DNA of 64,000 nucleotides from Isochrysis galbana. Its lineage: Eukaryota > Haptophyta > Isochrysidales > Isochrysidaceae. Of the stretch, positions 11,166 through 20,909 are shown in pieces. A program made the translations under genes and the position numbers. The DNA is taken from NCBI GenBank assembly GCA_018136815.1, contig CM030931.1:7858550-7922549 (forward strand), written 5' to 3'. Each line of letters opens with the position of its first letter. Positions within the stretch are counted from its first letter, which is position 1. The notes under the pieces were generated by a model that saw only the letters and a program-made list of their open reading frames with translations, was not told the origin of the DNA and did not search any database.

Positions 11166-11243
11166 GACACCGGGTTTCACGGCCACTTTTTTGGGGGGGA
11201 GGGGCCCGGATTTTCTCCCACGTTCAGGGCCTGGCTAAATGCG

Positions 11244-11389
11244 CGAGGGGGACGACCCGCATATTTGGAAACGAGGGGTACCAAATGAAGGCAAACGACC
11301 TCGTTTCCCCCTTCCTCGAGGGGGACGACCCGCATATTTGGAAACGAGGGGTACCAAATGAAGGCAAACGACCTCGTTCCCCCCTTCCT
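11244..11389 (+). repeat. Perfect-looking 73-bp tandem duplication
   Basis: The unit begins CGAGGGGGACGACCCGCATA and ends CGTTTCCCCCTTCCT. Copies lie at 11244-11316 and 11317-11389, with a single visible change near the end. The second unit runs directly into the truncated family A element. Confidence 0.9.
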
Positions 11390-11952
11390 CCTCTGCCTAC
11401 CGGGCTGGTGGCGGCCTCAGACCCGACTTATCCTGTAAACAAGTGCGGGACTTACCTATTTTTCGGCGAGCGGAGCTCTCGCCTCGCCCACCCCCTTCTC
11501 CGCGCTCTCTCTCCCCTCTCCTGCAGGCACGCGCAATGGCGCGCCTGCGACAGGCCTGCAGCTGCCCCTGGCGACCCCTGGGGAGGCTCCTGGAGGCCAG
11601 CTCAGGGGGCAGAGGAGGCTGGGGCTGGGCCCTGGCCCTGGCCTCCCCTGCCTCTCCCTCGCTGGCGCTCCTGGGCCTCAGGGGCCCCCACTCTGCACCT
11701 GTCTGCTTGTCGAACAGAGGGGGAGGGGGGTTGGAGCGATGGGCTGGCCACGACAGGCCAGGACGCGCAAGGCAGGCGAGCCTGCCAGGGAGAGAGTGGG
11801 TCAGCATGGCAGTCTACTCCTGGCAAGCCATCAGGCATGCCAGGAGCATGGGTGGTTCCTCCCCCATGGCAGGGGAGGAGTGGAGAGAGGGGGAGGGCTC
11901 GTGCCCTCCCATGGCCCATGGGCGAACTAAGCATGCATAAACTTAGTTTCAC
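11379..11952 (-). mobile_element. Family A GC-rich element, 3'-truncated copy
   Basis: The reverse complement matches the 5' two thirds of the complete A copies at 17213 and 28464: the AT-rich palindromic end (AAACTTAGTT at 11939-11948 on plus), CCCATGGGCG, the GGCACGCCTG/CCAGGAG body, the ATGGCGCGCCTG core, and the block that reads GACTTATCCTGTAAAC. The element's 3' third is missing and replaced by the 73-bp tandem repeat. Open frames inside are not conserved between copies. Confidence 0.8.
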
Positions 11953-12268
11953 CGAGTATGTGCTAGATGTGTGTGTCCTGCGGGGTTTGTACCGCTTTAC
12001 TTTTACTTTGGTGTATTTCCTCAATCCTGATTTTTTTATTTTTCACCCTTAGAAGTTAAAATAGTGTCTTACCGCCCTAATTTTGCTGGCTCGCCCGTTT
12101 CCCGCTTGGGGTCTCGGGTCTCTCGTGTTCTTTCCGTCTGGCTTTCGGCTTTCGCGAGCACCGCCGATGCGTGGCTTTGTCATAGTCGCCCGTGTATTGT
12201 CCATGGAAATCAATGACGTCTACATTATTTTGTATATTAGTACGCTATTAGTAGGCTTCTTCTAGAGC
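11953..12268. other. Intergenic, no feature seen
   Basis: This is AT-richer sequence with several short stop-laden frames on both strands. It separates the family A copy from the 3' end of the minus-strand gene at 12269. I see nothing I can name. Confidence 0.5.
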
Positions 12269-13372
12269 TCAACAAGCTATGAGGGATCGCACGTCCTCCA
12301 ATAGGAGCCTTGCGAAAAGAAGAATCCGACCGCTCACCATGATGACACGGATCAATGCCGCACAAAATAGTTGGGAGCATGGGCGAAGAGTAGGTTGGAA
12401 TACCGCTAGCAAATGCCCGCCAGCGTCCTTACCCTGGTCTATGAACCACTGATCCATCTCGATCAACTCAAGCAATATCCGCAAGGGTTTTGTGCGGTGA
12501 GCAATGTTGTTGAGCTCTGCTAATATTCCCATGCTCAACACGCCAAGATGAGCGATCGCATCGCAGCAAGCTTGAGCCGCGGCCTCTACGCTTTCTGCGG
12601 AACCAAAATCCATGTTCCGTGAATTGGGAAATGATCCGAGCGTATTAGTGTACATTGCTCGGCAGGTAAAAACAGCAGGTGCCTTGCCTCTTTGAGAGAG
12701 CGGTGAAGCTGCCGCAACAGCGATGAGGCCAATGGTTCCTGCCGCGGCAGCACTTGAAACGATCACTCTCTGCAGTACAAAACGTGCACGATTCTCGACG
12801 CGATGTCCCCTTAGTAATCGTTGAAAATGGCGTGCGCTATATGCTTCTATGATGAGCCTCAAGAGTCGTGTTGGGCCTCGACTTAGGATTGCACCCTCTA
12901 TGGCTGCTTGGGGAGTCCTAAAGGACACGAGCCAGCTCAGTGTCGCAACGGCACAAAATTGACAGATTTCGATCGTGACCACAGCCAAGAAGCCTGCCAT
13001 CAGCAAGTCCTTTGCTCGTCCAAAGATCCCCGGGGAAGGTCCATAGTCGCGCGTGGTGATGGCGGCTGCGACAGGTGACAAGAAATCCAGAGAGCGCTGG
13101 ACGTCAGCTTCGGCCCGCGCGACCATCGCCTTGAAAAAAGTGTCGGCGACGGCGGATGCTGCCGCGGCCGCGGCCGTCGAGAGATCTGGCTGGCCGTCTG
13201 CAGAAGGGCGATTGCGTGCCGACTCTCTTGGCCCACAGTGGCAAGGGAGAGTTCGCATACGTATGCTGCGTGTAGTGATCGCGGCCGGCGCCGTCCATGC
13301 GGAAGGGTGCAGTACGAGCGCTGCGAGCGCCAGGGCCCCGGCCATGCGGAAGAGGAAGGCGGGGATACGCAC
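12269..13372 (-). CDS. Hypothetical membrane protein with N-terminal leader
   Basis: A single-exon frame of 367 residues starts MRIPAFLFRMAGALALAALV, a signal-peptide or anchor-like leader, followed by SAWTAPAAITTRS. The leader-plus-basic-stretch layout resembles bipartite plastid presequences, though without a clear Phe at the cleavage point. An Ala-rich helical stretch follows (residues about 68-100). Hydrophobic segments lie near residues 127-152 (LLMAGFLAVVTIEICQFCAV), 208-230 (VSSAAAAGTIGLIAVAAA) and close to the C-terminus (LIRVIMVSGRILLFARLLL). I recognise no family. A role in a plastid or endomembrane is possible but inferred. Confidence 0.6.
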   Translation of the reverse strand: MRIPAFLFRMAGALALAALVLHPSAWTAPAAITTRSIRMRTLPCHCGPRESARNRPSADGQPDLSTAAAAAASAVADTFFKAMVARAEADVQRSLDFLSPVAAAITTRDYGPSPGIFGRAKDLLMAGFLAVVTIEICQFCAVATLSWLVSFRTPQAAIEGAILSRGPTRLLRLIIEAYSARHFQRLLRGHRVENRARFVLQRVIVSSAAAAGTIGLIAVAAASPLSQRGKAPAVFTCRAMYTNTLGSFPNSRNMDFGSAESVEAAAQACCDAIAHLGVLSMGILAELNNIAHRTKPLRILLELIEMDQWFIDQGKDAGGHLLAVFQPTLRPCSQLFCAALIRVIMVSGRILLFARLLLEDVRSLIAC

Positions 13373-13504
13373 GGAAGGGGCGAGTGGACGAGAGAGAGGA
13401 CACGCTGGTGGGAGAGGCAGCGCCGGCGAGGAGGGGCCCCCCGTTCGCTCGCTCTCCTTTCCGGGCCGACCGGAAGCGGCTTCATCGAGACTTAAAAAAG
13501 CTAG

Positions 13505-13735
13505 GGCTCTCCTTTTAACTCCTTACTGCCGGAGCACCGAAACAGGTACTTCGGCTCGGTTTCTTCAGTATTTCTTCTCTCAGCTTCACCCGCAGGCGAT
13601 GCGCCGCCGGGGGGCCGCAGGGGGCATGCCGAGACACAAGGCGATGGCCCAACCATCCACAGATAGGATAATCTAGTTTTAGGACAAAAATAGATGAAAA
13701 TCGGAAGCACCTGTTTCGGTGCGTCGCTTTGTTAC
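13505..13735. repeat. Short palindromic repeat, shared with 60565-60620
   Basis: The block AACTCCTTACTGCCGGAGCA at 13518 is the reverse complement of sequence at 60597-60616. Both copies include the inverted pair GCACCTGTTT...AGGTGC next to an ACCGAGC motif. A third partial copy (GGAAGCACCTGTTTCGGTGC) lies at 13704. The short length and hairpin suggest a MITE-like or structured-RNA relic. Nothing coding is evident. Confidence 0.5.
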
Positions 13736-13739
13736 GAAT

Positions 13740-15040
13740 TTCAAAAAAAATCTTCTTAAAAATTCCCGCTACGTATGCGGCGTGAGGCAGCTTGCTAGTG
13801 CACCTCCCTACTACCCAACCTTAACCCCTGACACCCCCCTTCCCCTTCCCCAGTTCCCTCTCTAGTGGAGAAGCTGGTTCCAGGGAGGCCGCGCGCGCTG
13901 CTTCGGCCGGGAGTTGGAGAGAAGGGGGCGGGAGAATGTGGTTCGTCTCTTGATCGAGTTTCGACTCGGATTTTCTCGTTTGTATAACGCGAGATCTTTA
14001 TTGGTTCCCGGTGTGGTTCCTACTAAGAGATTTGGCTACCCTAGGTGATGTTCCTTATGTCCAGGCCTCTCGCCGCCTGCAAGAGGTCCTCTGATGCTCC
14101 CAGGTTGAAATCCTTGTCTATAGTGTATAGAGGGCTTATCATTTTCCGAATATGTTTGTTACTCGGGGCGTGTAGCCCCATGTTCTCGCGCTGTTTTTTT
14201 ATTAACCTTTGAAAGAACCCGACCTTCGCCGTTACCGTTACTAATAAGTGGTATCTCGCAAGGAACGCTCTTAAGATTGTCCTGACGGACCTACCGTCCG
14301 CGTTTGCTCGAAATTTTGGGCAGGAGGGGCGGACCCAGTGGAATCCAGCCCATTGGGGCCCAAGGGGAGGCCATGAGCCATCCTCCTTGTCCCCTCCACA
14401 CCACAAGCCATCGGCTCACCATGGAGGGTGAGCGAGGCTAGGGGGGAGATGAGGTCCGAGCGCTCCGCATGGGGGCAAGAAGGCGCCGGATGAATGCGGG
14501 CAGGTGGGCAGGGTCCATAGGGACCCACCCAGTCCCGTGCAGCAGCTCCATATCACAAGGAGGCCGCAGCGCGGCCCCTTGTGGCTTGAGGATGAGACCG
14601 CGGCGCGGCGCGCCGCGCATCCTGTTACTTCATGACAAGTTAAAAGATACCAAAGGGGGCCACTGAACGCACAGGGCACACTAACAGTATCGCTCACAAA
14701 TCAAACGCACACACGGGGGGATTGCGTGGGAGACTCACACAAGCGAACAAGGAGAGAAGGGGAGAGATCACGGCTCGACTCATGCGGCCCTCTCCACCTC
14801 CTCATCCCAATATAAGTTCTAGGGTGCACACCACGCAAAACCATCCGTGACAGGGTGCTTGCGCTCGCCGCGGCAGGGAGTCCTGTCTTGTGTGCGCGCT
14901 AGTCCCGTTCCTTTGCCGCGCCGCGACCCATAAAAATTTGTTAAAAATTAAGTATGAACTTAGTTGATCTCTCGAAACCCTGCAGGCACGATTTATGCAT
15001 TAATCTAAACCTTTGAGTTCGACTATGACTGTGAAATCAT
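13740..15040. other. Intergenic, with one repeat shared with 58345-58445
   Basis: Most of this stretch has no recognisable gene. A minus-strand frame (14041-14406) contains IKKQRENMGLHAPSNKHIRK but no identifiable domain. The segment 14850-14960 matches 58345-58445: both carry GGTGCTTGCGCT, GCCGCGGCAGGGAGTCCTGT and GCGCCGCGACCCATAAAAAT, followed by TTGTTAAAAATTAA. This is an interspersed repeat end of unknown type. Confidence 0.5.
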
Positions 15041-15430
15041 CCCATGAAGAGATATTGCATATTGCGCCGAAAAATAGTGAAAGAATCTTGGGAATGTTCA
15101 AGTCCTCCTTGCCCACAGACACCTCGTCTTGTCGTGAGTTGGAACAATATATCAGCCGGCGAAGCCGCGCTGCGGGTGATAGCTAGAGCTGTCCTCAATG
15201 ATCAAGTCGTTGACGGGCTGCTCGTGTCCAAGCCCAGATTCGATCCCCTGATTGCTAACTTGTTGCGCAAATTGAGGCTTTGCCAGCAAGCTTTGTTCTG
15301 GAAAATTATGAGCATCGCGGAACCAGGCGCGCGAATAGGTCTGTGGCGATCCGGAAAAGCATGGTGGAGTGAGATCACCAGCAAGAGCTGCATGGATACC
15401 CTCAACATGCCCTTGGGTGGCGCGTGGCTG

Positions 15431-16387
15431 TCAGAGGTATGCACGATTTGAAGATGTGGAGCCAAGCACTGGCGCCCACACGTCCACCACCCCAGCGATG
15501 TGCACCTGGTACAGTACGGGGCGTGGTACGGTAGGAGAGGTGTTAGGAAGGCCGCGGTGAAAGACACGATAGTCAAAGATAATCACGTCGCCGCAATCCG
15601 CCTCAAGGGCAACAGAGGCCATCTCATCAATGAAGGGCACCGCTGAGGCTATGTGGGAGCCTGGCCAGAACTCTGTTGGCCCCATGGCCATGGAGGTATC
15701 CACCAGCGGGATGAAGACGTTGACGATGTGCACAGGCAGATCGAGCGAGAAGCCATGTGTCGTGTGGAAGAGGTGCCCCCCGTCCATGTGCGGCTCCTGT
15801 GGACCTGCTCCTGGCAGTGCAATAAAAGCGCCATCGAAATTGTGGCGCGCATCTCTCCCTAGAACGCGCCTAACAAGAGGTTGCCAGAGTCCATCCGCCA
15901 GAGCTGCCGCATCCTCGGCGGGCAGCGTGGTAATGCCCGTTCCAGGCTGCAGAGAGACGTCGTAGCGGAGAGGCGCACGGTGGACCACCTCGCGAAATGC
16001 GAACGAGGTGCGGTAGTCTACACCCTGTTCCTTGAGGTGCGCAACACACTCATCAAGCGCTCCCATCGCGGCGGCGCGACACGATTCACACCGCTCAATG
16101 CTGAGCCCACCCTTGAGCAGCACGACGCCGTTCTCGGCGAGCACGTCCGCTGCCGAGCGCAGCGTCTCGGGGAACAGCGCTCCCTCAGCACGCTCCTCAT
16201 CGGAGATGACGACTGTGAGCCTCTGCAGCATCTTGCCCGCACTCGACTCGGTGTCGGCGGGCGCGCTAGCCATGGAGAGAAGGGATGAACGGCGCGTATG
16301 ATGGCTGACAGGCACATGCTGCGCCAGCCACGCATCCGCTAGGCCCAGCGCGAACGGGAGCAGCAGCGCCGCCGTCGAGCACCGCAT
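15431..16387 (-). CDS. PhyH-type Fe(II)/2-oxoglutarate-dependent dioxygenase with leader
   Basis: The phytanoyl-CoA dioxygenase superfamily hydroxylates lipophilic or small substrates using 2-oxoglutarate and O2. I start at MRCSTAALLLPFALGLADAW, a strong signal peptide; the frame is open 50 codons further up but without a better leader. The leader is followed by a basic/Ser stretch (HHTRRSSLLSMASAP), which fits plastid import through the ER. Metal ligands are visible: EPHMDGGHLF supplies His and Asp, and VFHRGLPNTSP supplies the distal His. The Arg of the following PRPVLYQVH is the expected 2-oxoglutarate contact. ALPGAGPQEPHMD and GPTEFWPGSH are further family landmarks. At 318 residues it has a normal length. 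The substrate cannot be read from the sequence. Confidence 0.88.
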   Translation of the reverse strand: MRCSTAALLLPFALGLADAWLAQHVPVSHHTRRSSLLSMASAPADTESSAGKMLQRLTVVISDEERAEGALFPETLRSAADVLAENGVVLLKGGLSIERCESCRAAAMGALDECVAHLKEQGVDYRTSFAFREVVHRAPLRYDVSLQPGTGITTLPAEDAAALADGLWQPLVRRVLGRDARHNFDGAFIALPGAGPQEPHMDGGHLFHTTHGFSLDLPVHIVNVFIPLVDTSMAMGPTEFWPGSHIASAVPFIDEMASVALEADCGDVIIFDYRVFHRGLPNTSPTVPRPVLYQVHIAGVVDVWAPVLGSTSSNRAYL

Positions 16388-16629
16388 CGCGCACGCGGCG
16401 CCAGCGGGGAGAGAGGGAGCGCGAGGCGACAGCAGGGAATGGCCCGGTTCAACATCTACATACTTTAGAATAGCACTCCGCGTGGAGCCAACTCCTGGCG
16501 CGCGCGTAACCCCTAGCACACCTGTCCTTCGTGGCATTCATTAGCTTGGGACCCAGGCTACCCAAGGTCCCAAGGTGCCGGGCGACATCACCGTAGGACC
16601 AGGGCATCCCCTCCGCCCACTCCACCGCC

Positions 16630-17060
16630 ATGGCATCCCCGGGCGCGCCCGCTGAGTCGCCGGACCTGGCGCGCGCGCCGGCGCACGGCGTCGACGAAAG
16701 CGTCCTTCGAGACGAGGAGGAGGCTGGGAGCGCGCGCGGCGTGCGTCCCAGGCGACGGGCAGGTGCCCCGGTATATATACCAGCGGTGGCGGTGGGCGAA
16801 CCCAACCGTCGGAGGATACCAAGCAGAGGGCTCTGCATGCCATCTGCCACTGGTACCACCCACGGGCCGATCGCTCGAAACTCACGACGAAAGCACAATG
16901 GGCCAGCGAGTTCGGTGTGGATCGGCGGCGCTTCCTGCACTGGGAGAAGCAGATGGGCGAGGAGGCCATCGACCGCATCCGGCGTGGAGTCGTCCCTCTA
17001 CCGCCACGGCCTGGGCAACGAGAGGGAGAACGAGAGGAAGATGCGGCGGCGGCGGCGCCG
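16630..17060 (+). pseudogene. Broken exon(s) of an unidentified protein fused to gypsy sequence
   Basis: A frame from ATG 16630 (MASPGAPAESPDLARAPAHG) runs to about 16830, and another frame continues with QRALHAICHWYHPRADRSKL and WASEFGVDRRRFLHWEKQ, the latter looking like a helical nucleic-acid-binding segment. The shift of frame between them has no convincing intron, and the 3' end passes into gypsy integrase near 17065. I do not recognise the family. It starts about 240 bp upstream of, and divergent from, the dioxygenase gene, so it may be a real neighbour truncated by the transposon. Confidence 0.4.
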
Positions 17061-17064
17061 GCGC

Positions 17065-18595
17065 CTATCCGTTCGATATCGTTTATTGCGATATTCTCTC
17101 GATGGCCCCTACCCACGATTTCGAAGCCGGCCGTTCTGGTTTCGACAAGCTGATTGTTTTGGTGGATTCTCTCTCTCGCTGGATAGAGGCCGAACCTTGT
17201 AATGGGAACCCCCAACTAAGTTTATACTTGGTTGCCCCATGGGGGGGCACGAGCCCCCCCCTCTCTCCACTCCTCCCCTGCCATGGGGGAGGAACCACTC
17301 ATCCTCCTGGCACGCCTGATGGCTTGCCAGGAGGCCACTGCCCTGCTGACCCACTCTCTCCCTGGCAGGCACGCCTGCCTCGCGCGTCCTGGCCTGTCGT
17401 GGCCAGCCCATCGCTCCAACCCCTCCTCCCCCCCTGGTCGACAGGCAGACAGGTGCAGAGTGGGGGCCCCAGAGGCCCAGGAGCGCCAGCGAGGGAGAGG
17501 CAGGGGAGGCCAGGGCCCAGCCCCAGCCTCCTCTGCCCCCTGAGCTAGCCTCCAGGAGCCTCCAGGGGCCGCCAGAGGGCAGCTGCAGGCCTGCCGCAGG
17601 CGCGCCATCGCGCGTGCCGCAGGAGAGGGGAGAGAGCGCGCGGAGAAGGGGGTGGGCGGAGCGAGAGCTCCGCTCACCGGAAAATTGGTAAGTCCCGCAC
17701 CTGTTTACAGGATAAGTCGGGACAGAGTCGGCCGCCCACTCGGAGACACAGGACACAGGAGGAAGGGGAGGAAAGATCACCGGGGGGGGGCGCGGGCCAC
17801 CGGACCATATCTAAGCCCTTCACCCCTATCCCCCTAGTAGTGCACGGGGGGAGCCGCCTTATGGCGGGGGGAGAAAGAAGGGCCGGGGGAGTGGGGGTGT
17901 AGAAAGTATGCTACGTGCTACGTGTAGTAGGTAGTGGTTCCATTCGCCGCGAGTGCGGTAAGAATATTAGAAGGTTTTTGTAATGGGAACCCCTCGTCGG
18001 CCAAATGCCTCGACGTTTTCATGCGCCTCATCGTCGCTCGTTACGGAGTCCCGCGTCAGCTTCGCACTGACGCCGGTTCAAACCTTTGTTCTCGACTAGT
18101 GGCCTCGATTCTCGAAGCTACTGGCGTTGATTTAGGTACCACGGAAGCCTACCTACCGCCATGAGGGCGTGGGATTAGTGGAGAGAGCCCAACAAACTCT
18201 AATCACAATGGCTCGAGTCTCGGACGAAGGCGGCGCACATTGGGCGGACCACCTTCCCTTCCTTCTTATGTCTATGCGAGCGACGGCCGGTCGCGTTGTC
18301 CCTAAGTCGCCGGCCGCTGTTTTGTTCGGACGCGAGTTGCGTCTCCCTGCATAGCTGGCTGACCCAACGCCAGTGTCCGATACGCTACCGTCGCGCTCGC
18401 CGTCGAACGCCGTCGCGTACGCTACCGAGCTCAACAAGAAGCTCCTCAAATCGTGGCGTTGTGCCCTCGAAGCCACTCAGGATTCGCAGCGCGAATCCAT
18501 GCGCTCGGCCGCCCAAAAATCTCGCCTCGATATCGTCTTCAAGCCTGGTGATCGGGTGTGCAAGCGAATCCCCAAGGTTCCCGCCCACCCTCCGC
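17065..18595 (+). pseudogene. Ty3/gypsy integrase remnant, interrupted by a family A element
   Basis: Coding pieces are 17065-17212 and 17978-18595. The first reads PFDIVYCDILSMAP and DKLIVLVDSLSRWIEA, holding the first catalytic Asp region. Removing the family A insert and one 16-bp duplication restores the frame exactly at EPCNGNP, followed by FMRLIVARYGVPRQL and LRTDAGSNL (second catalytic Asp). A one-base shift near 18161 precedes GVGLVERAQQTL (catalytic Glu). A stop at about 18352 and a post-integrase piece (VFKPGDRVCKRIPK) follow. Family D sequence takes over near 18595. The gene is dead, but the D-D-E residues can still be seen. Confidence 0.85.
17213..17977 (+). mobile_element. Family A GC-rich element, complete, with 16-bp target duplication
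   Basis: A 765-bp insert flanked by TTGTAATGGGAACCCC at 17197-17212 and 17978-17993. The 5' end is CAACTAAGTTTATACTTGG, a near-palindrome, then CCCCATGGGGGGGCACGAGC with a G7/C7 hairpin. The body has repeated GCC-rich inverted blocks around CTGGCAGGCACGCCTGCC and the GCGCGCCATCGCGCG core. The 3' part contains CACCTGTTTACAGGATAAG and GCTACGTGCTACGTG, and ends GAATATTAGAAGGTTTTT. It has no reverse transcriptase or transposase. The long duplication plus T-rich tail point to target-primed reverse transcription using another element's enzyme. Confidence 0.88.
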
Positions 18596-19133
18596 GCCCA
18601 GAGTTCCCCCGCGGAAAGAGTGAACGCACGGCGTGCACCTTCCTGGAAGTTGCTATGCGCACGCACGGCGCCCCCGCGGGGGAGCCGATGCACATCGCGC
18701 CGTGCCCACGCACGGCGTGCACAATGTGATTGCAAGTCATCACACGTGCTGCGTGAAGAAACATCTCTTATATGACTAGTTTACGTAGTTGTGGGCCGCA
18801 GGGGGTACGCAGATGGAACGAGTTGACGTGCGCACGCAAGGCGTATCCGCGGGGGGGGGGGGGGGGGGCGGTCACATCGCGCCGTGCCCATGCACGGCGT
18901 GCACCGATGTGATTGCAAGTCATCAGGTGCTCCGTGAAATCTTGTGTGTATATACGGTCGTCGGCCTTAGAGGAAACGCAGAGGAAAAGCCTTGACACGG
19001 GGCGCGGGGGAAAGCAGAGAAAAAAGTTGTTATGCTAGTCTTCATTTAATTTTAAAATAATGCTCTATGATACAACTGTGGACATTTGATCGCTCAATTC
19101 GACTGATGTCCCACAATTGACGGAACGACACCT
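18596..19133 (-). mobile_element. Family D transposon, one end missing
   Basis: The right edge is the D terminus read on minus: GACGGAACGACACCT at 19120-19134. The body has tandem units with CGCCGTGC palindromes, GTGATTGCAAGTCATCA and the TATAT/TTACGTAGTTGTGGGCCGC block shared with 58640-58830. The left boundary lies inside gypsy DNA near 18570-18600. A long G-run interrupts the second unit. No transposase is encoded. Confidence 0.65.
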
Positions 19134-20120
19134 CGGGCTCCCCGGATGAGCCGTGCGCCGCGCTAGCCGCCGGTGCGCCTCCGGAGCTCGTTTCCAAAGA
19201 GGAAACGAGCTTCGCTCCGACAACCTGTAGCGGGCGTGGACGTTGGCAGCTGCGCACGCACACGCTTGGGGCTTGGGGGCCCTTGCGCATCCAACATCCA
19301 ACTCGCCGGGGGGTGGATCCCACAAGGTGGAAGATGGAAGATGGTTACAATGGCCTCCCACCACCTCAATGTGCAATGTGCACCAAGGAATAAGGAGCTG
19401 AAGCGGGGGCTGAGCGGCTGAGCTGGCAGCGACCTTGCGGTATTTTGCCCCACTGTCCATTGTTTTTTGCACTGTTTTTACTGTTTTTTTAATCCCTCAA
19501 AACGACGGATTTTACTGTCTTTCTAAACCTCACCCACTGTTTTTCACATCTAGGCCGCGAGTTTGCAGTTTGCGCGGGGGAAAACTCGAAAAACTCGGGA
19601 CTCGAGTCTCGAGACGCGAGTCGCGAGCGCCGGATTTGATTTTGAAGTCCAAGCGCCGTCCGCCAGTAGGAGGAGTGCGCCCGTCAAGTCCGGTGGGTCG
19701 GTCGTCAGCAGGCCGGCCCTCGTCTCTTCGAGGGTGTCGTGCGCGTCTTCTGGCCCTTGCCACTCGTTCTCCGTGATGGCCAGCGTGGTGTCGCTTCCGG
19801 CCGGCGTCGGCGCGTCCGGGCCTTCTCCGCCATCTTGCGAGAGGGTCAGAGGGTCGTCGCGTCGGCGTCGGCGGGGGGGAACGATGCCTGGGTGGACAGC
19901 ATGAGCGGTGTAGTGTGTGTGTGTGTGTGTGTTGGTGCGGGGCTGGTGGCGCGCGTCGGCGAGAAGAGGCGAGGCGGGAAGGGGGGGCGTGACCTTCCCT
20001 CCTCTCTTTTCTCCGGTCTTCGCGCGCTCGCTGCTCCGTTGGCGTTCACTTGCGCAAACTAAAGTTCGCTGTCTAAGTAAAGAGTTATAAAGTAGAGCGA
20101 GTCGGAGAGAAGAAAACACG
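19134..20120. other. Intergenic region before the copia insertion
   Basis: I see no gene here. The stretch has a Ser/Arg-rich open frame with no domain, a (GT)n run near 19911-19931 and a palindrome-rich phrase (GACTCGAGTCTCGAG) at 19600-19615. Because the copia element at 20126 split it from 25876, this is probably the original upstream region of the LRR kinase gene. Confidence 0.4.
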
Positions 20121-20125
20121 GAGGA

Positions 20126-20311
20126 TGTTTGACTCTGACCTCTGAGCGAGGGCATTTTGTAGTATACGTGTCAGATCTACTCCGAGTGAAGGGAGGGGAA
20201 CGTACCGTCGTCACCGTCGTCGTTGTGTGAGCGCGCTAGCTCAATGATGTTCCCCTTGGTCTACACGATATTGCTATCAATCACTGGGTCCCCATGGGTT
20301 GGGGCCAAACA
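20126..20311 (+). repeat. Copia 5' long terminal repeat
   Basis: A 186-bp LTR with TG...CA ends. It appears the same as the 3' LTR at every base I compared. It should carry the element's promoter; the polyprotein frame is already open from 20223 inside it. Confidence 0.95.
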
Positions 20312-20909
20312 TGGTACCCCCGCCGAGAGGGGTTCACACCTCTCTCGCACGCGACTGAGCGCACGCTCCCAAGATGTCTACACCCAACACAAGGTTGGAC
20401 CAAAGACAGAAACCGAACAACTCTTCAAGACAATTGAGTTGTTCCAACCACTGACTCCGCTCAAGGGAGCGGACATCGGGCCTTATGCTTCGCAGCAAGG
20501 CCAACAAGCACTGTCACATCCGATGCGCGGCAGCCGCGTCGAATTCTCGGAAAAATCAGACTTCAAAGCCATCCCAAAACATTCTCTGGTACACGGTGTT
20601 GGGACTCAACAAACTCTGTTATACAAATGCCACATCTGCCGTTCCCGAAATACTCGCCTGCCTGCGGCACAGTGGTACGTGCGTCCGCACCGCTCGCTCA
20701 CCGCTGAAGGTGCATGGATCGAATCTCACCGTCATCGCAAGCTTGGTTTCTTTTTGGTGAACTTTCCAAAAGTTTTGAGCATGCCCACCACAAGGACATC
20801 TGAACAATCCTTCAACCTCAAGTCCTTCCGCCGCCCTGTGGCGCCGTCCCTGAAACACCGTCGAGGCGAGCTCGATGCTAATCACCCTCCCGCTTCCTCA
20901 TCGATCCCA

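Noticed and set aside
11397..11940. Conserved-looking frames within family A (for example MSGALAPPTPF and MARLRQACSC on the element's minus strand)
   Set aside because: Indels between copies shift the frames, and changes do not favour third codon positions by eye. GC-rich DNA gives long open frames by chance.
14041..14697. Minus-strand frames of 121 and 93 codons
   Set aside because: No leader, domain or splice partner. Reported only as part of the intergenic note.
15044..15451. A 135-codon plus-strand frame near the 3' end of the dioxygenase gene
   Set aside because: It overlaps the end of the minus-strand gene and has no recognisable domain.
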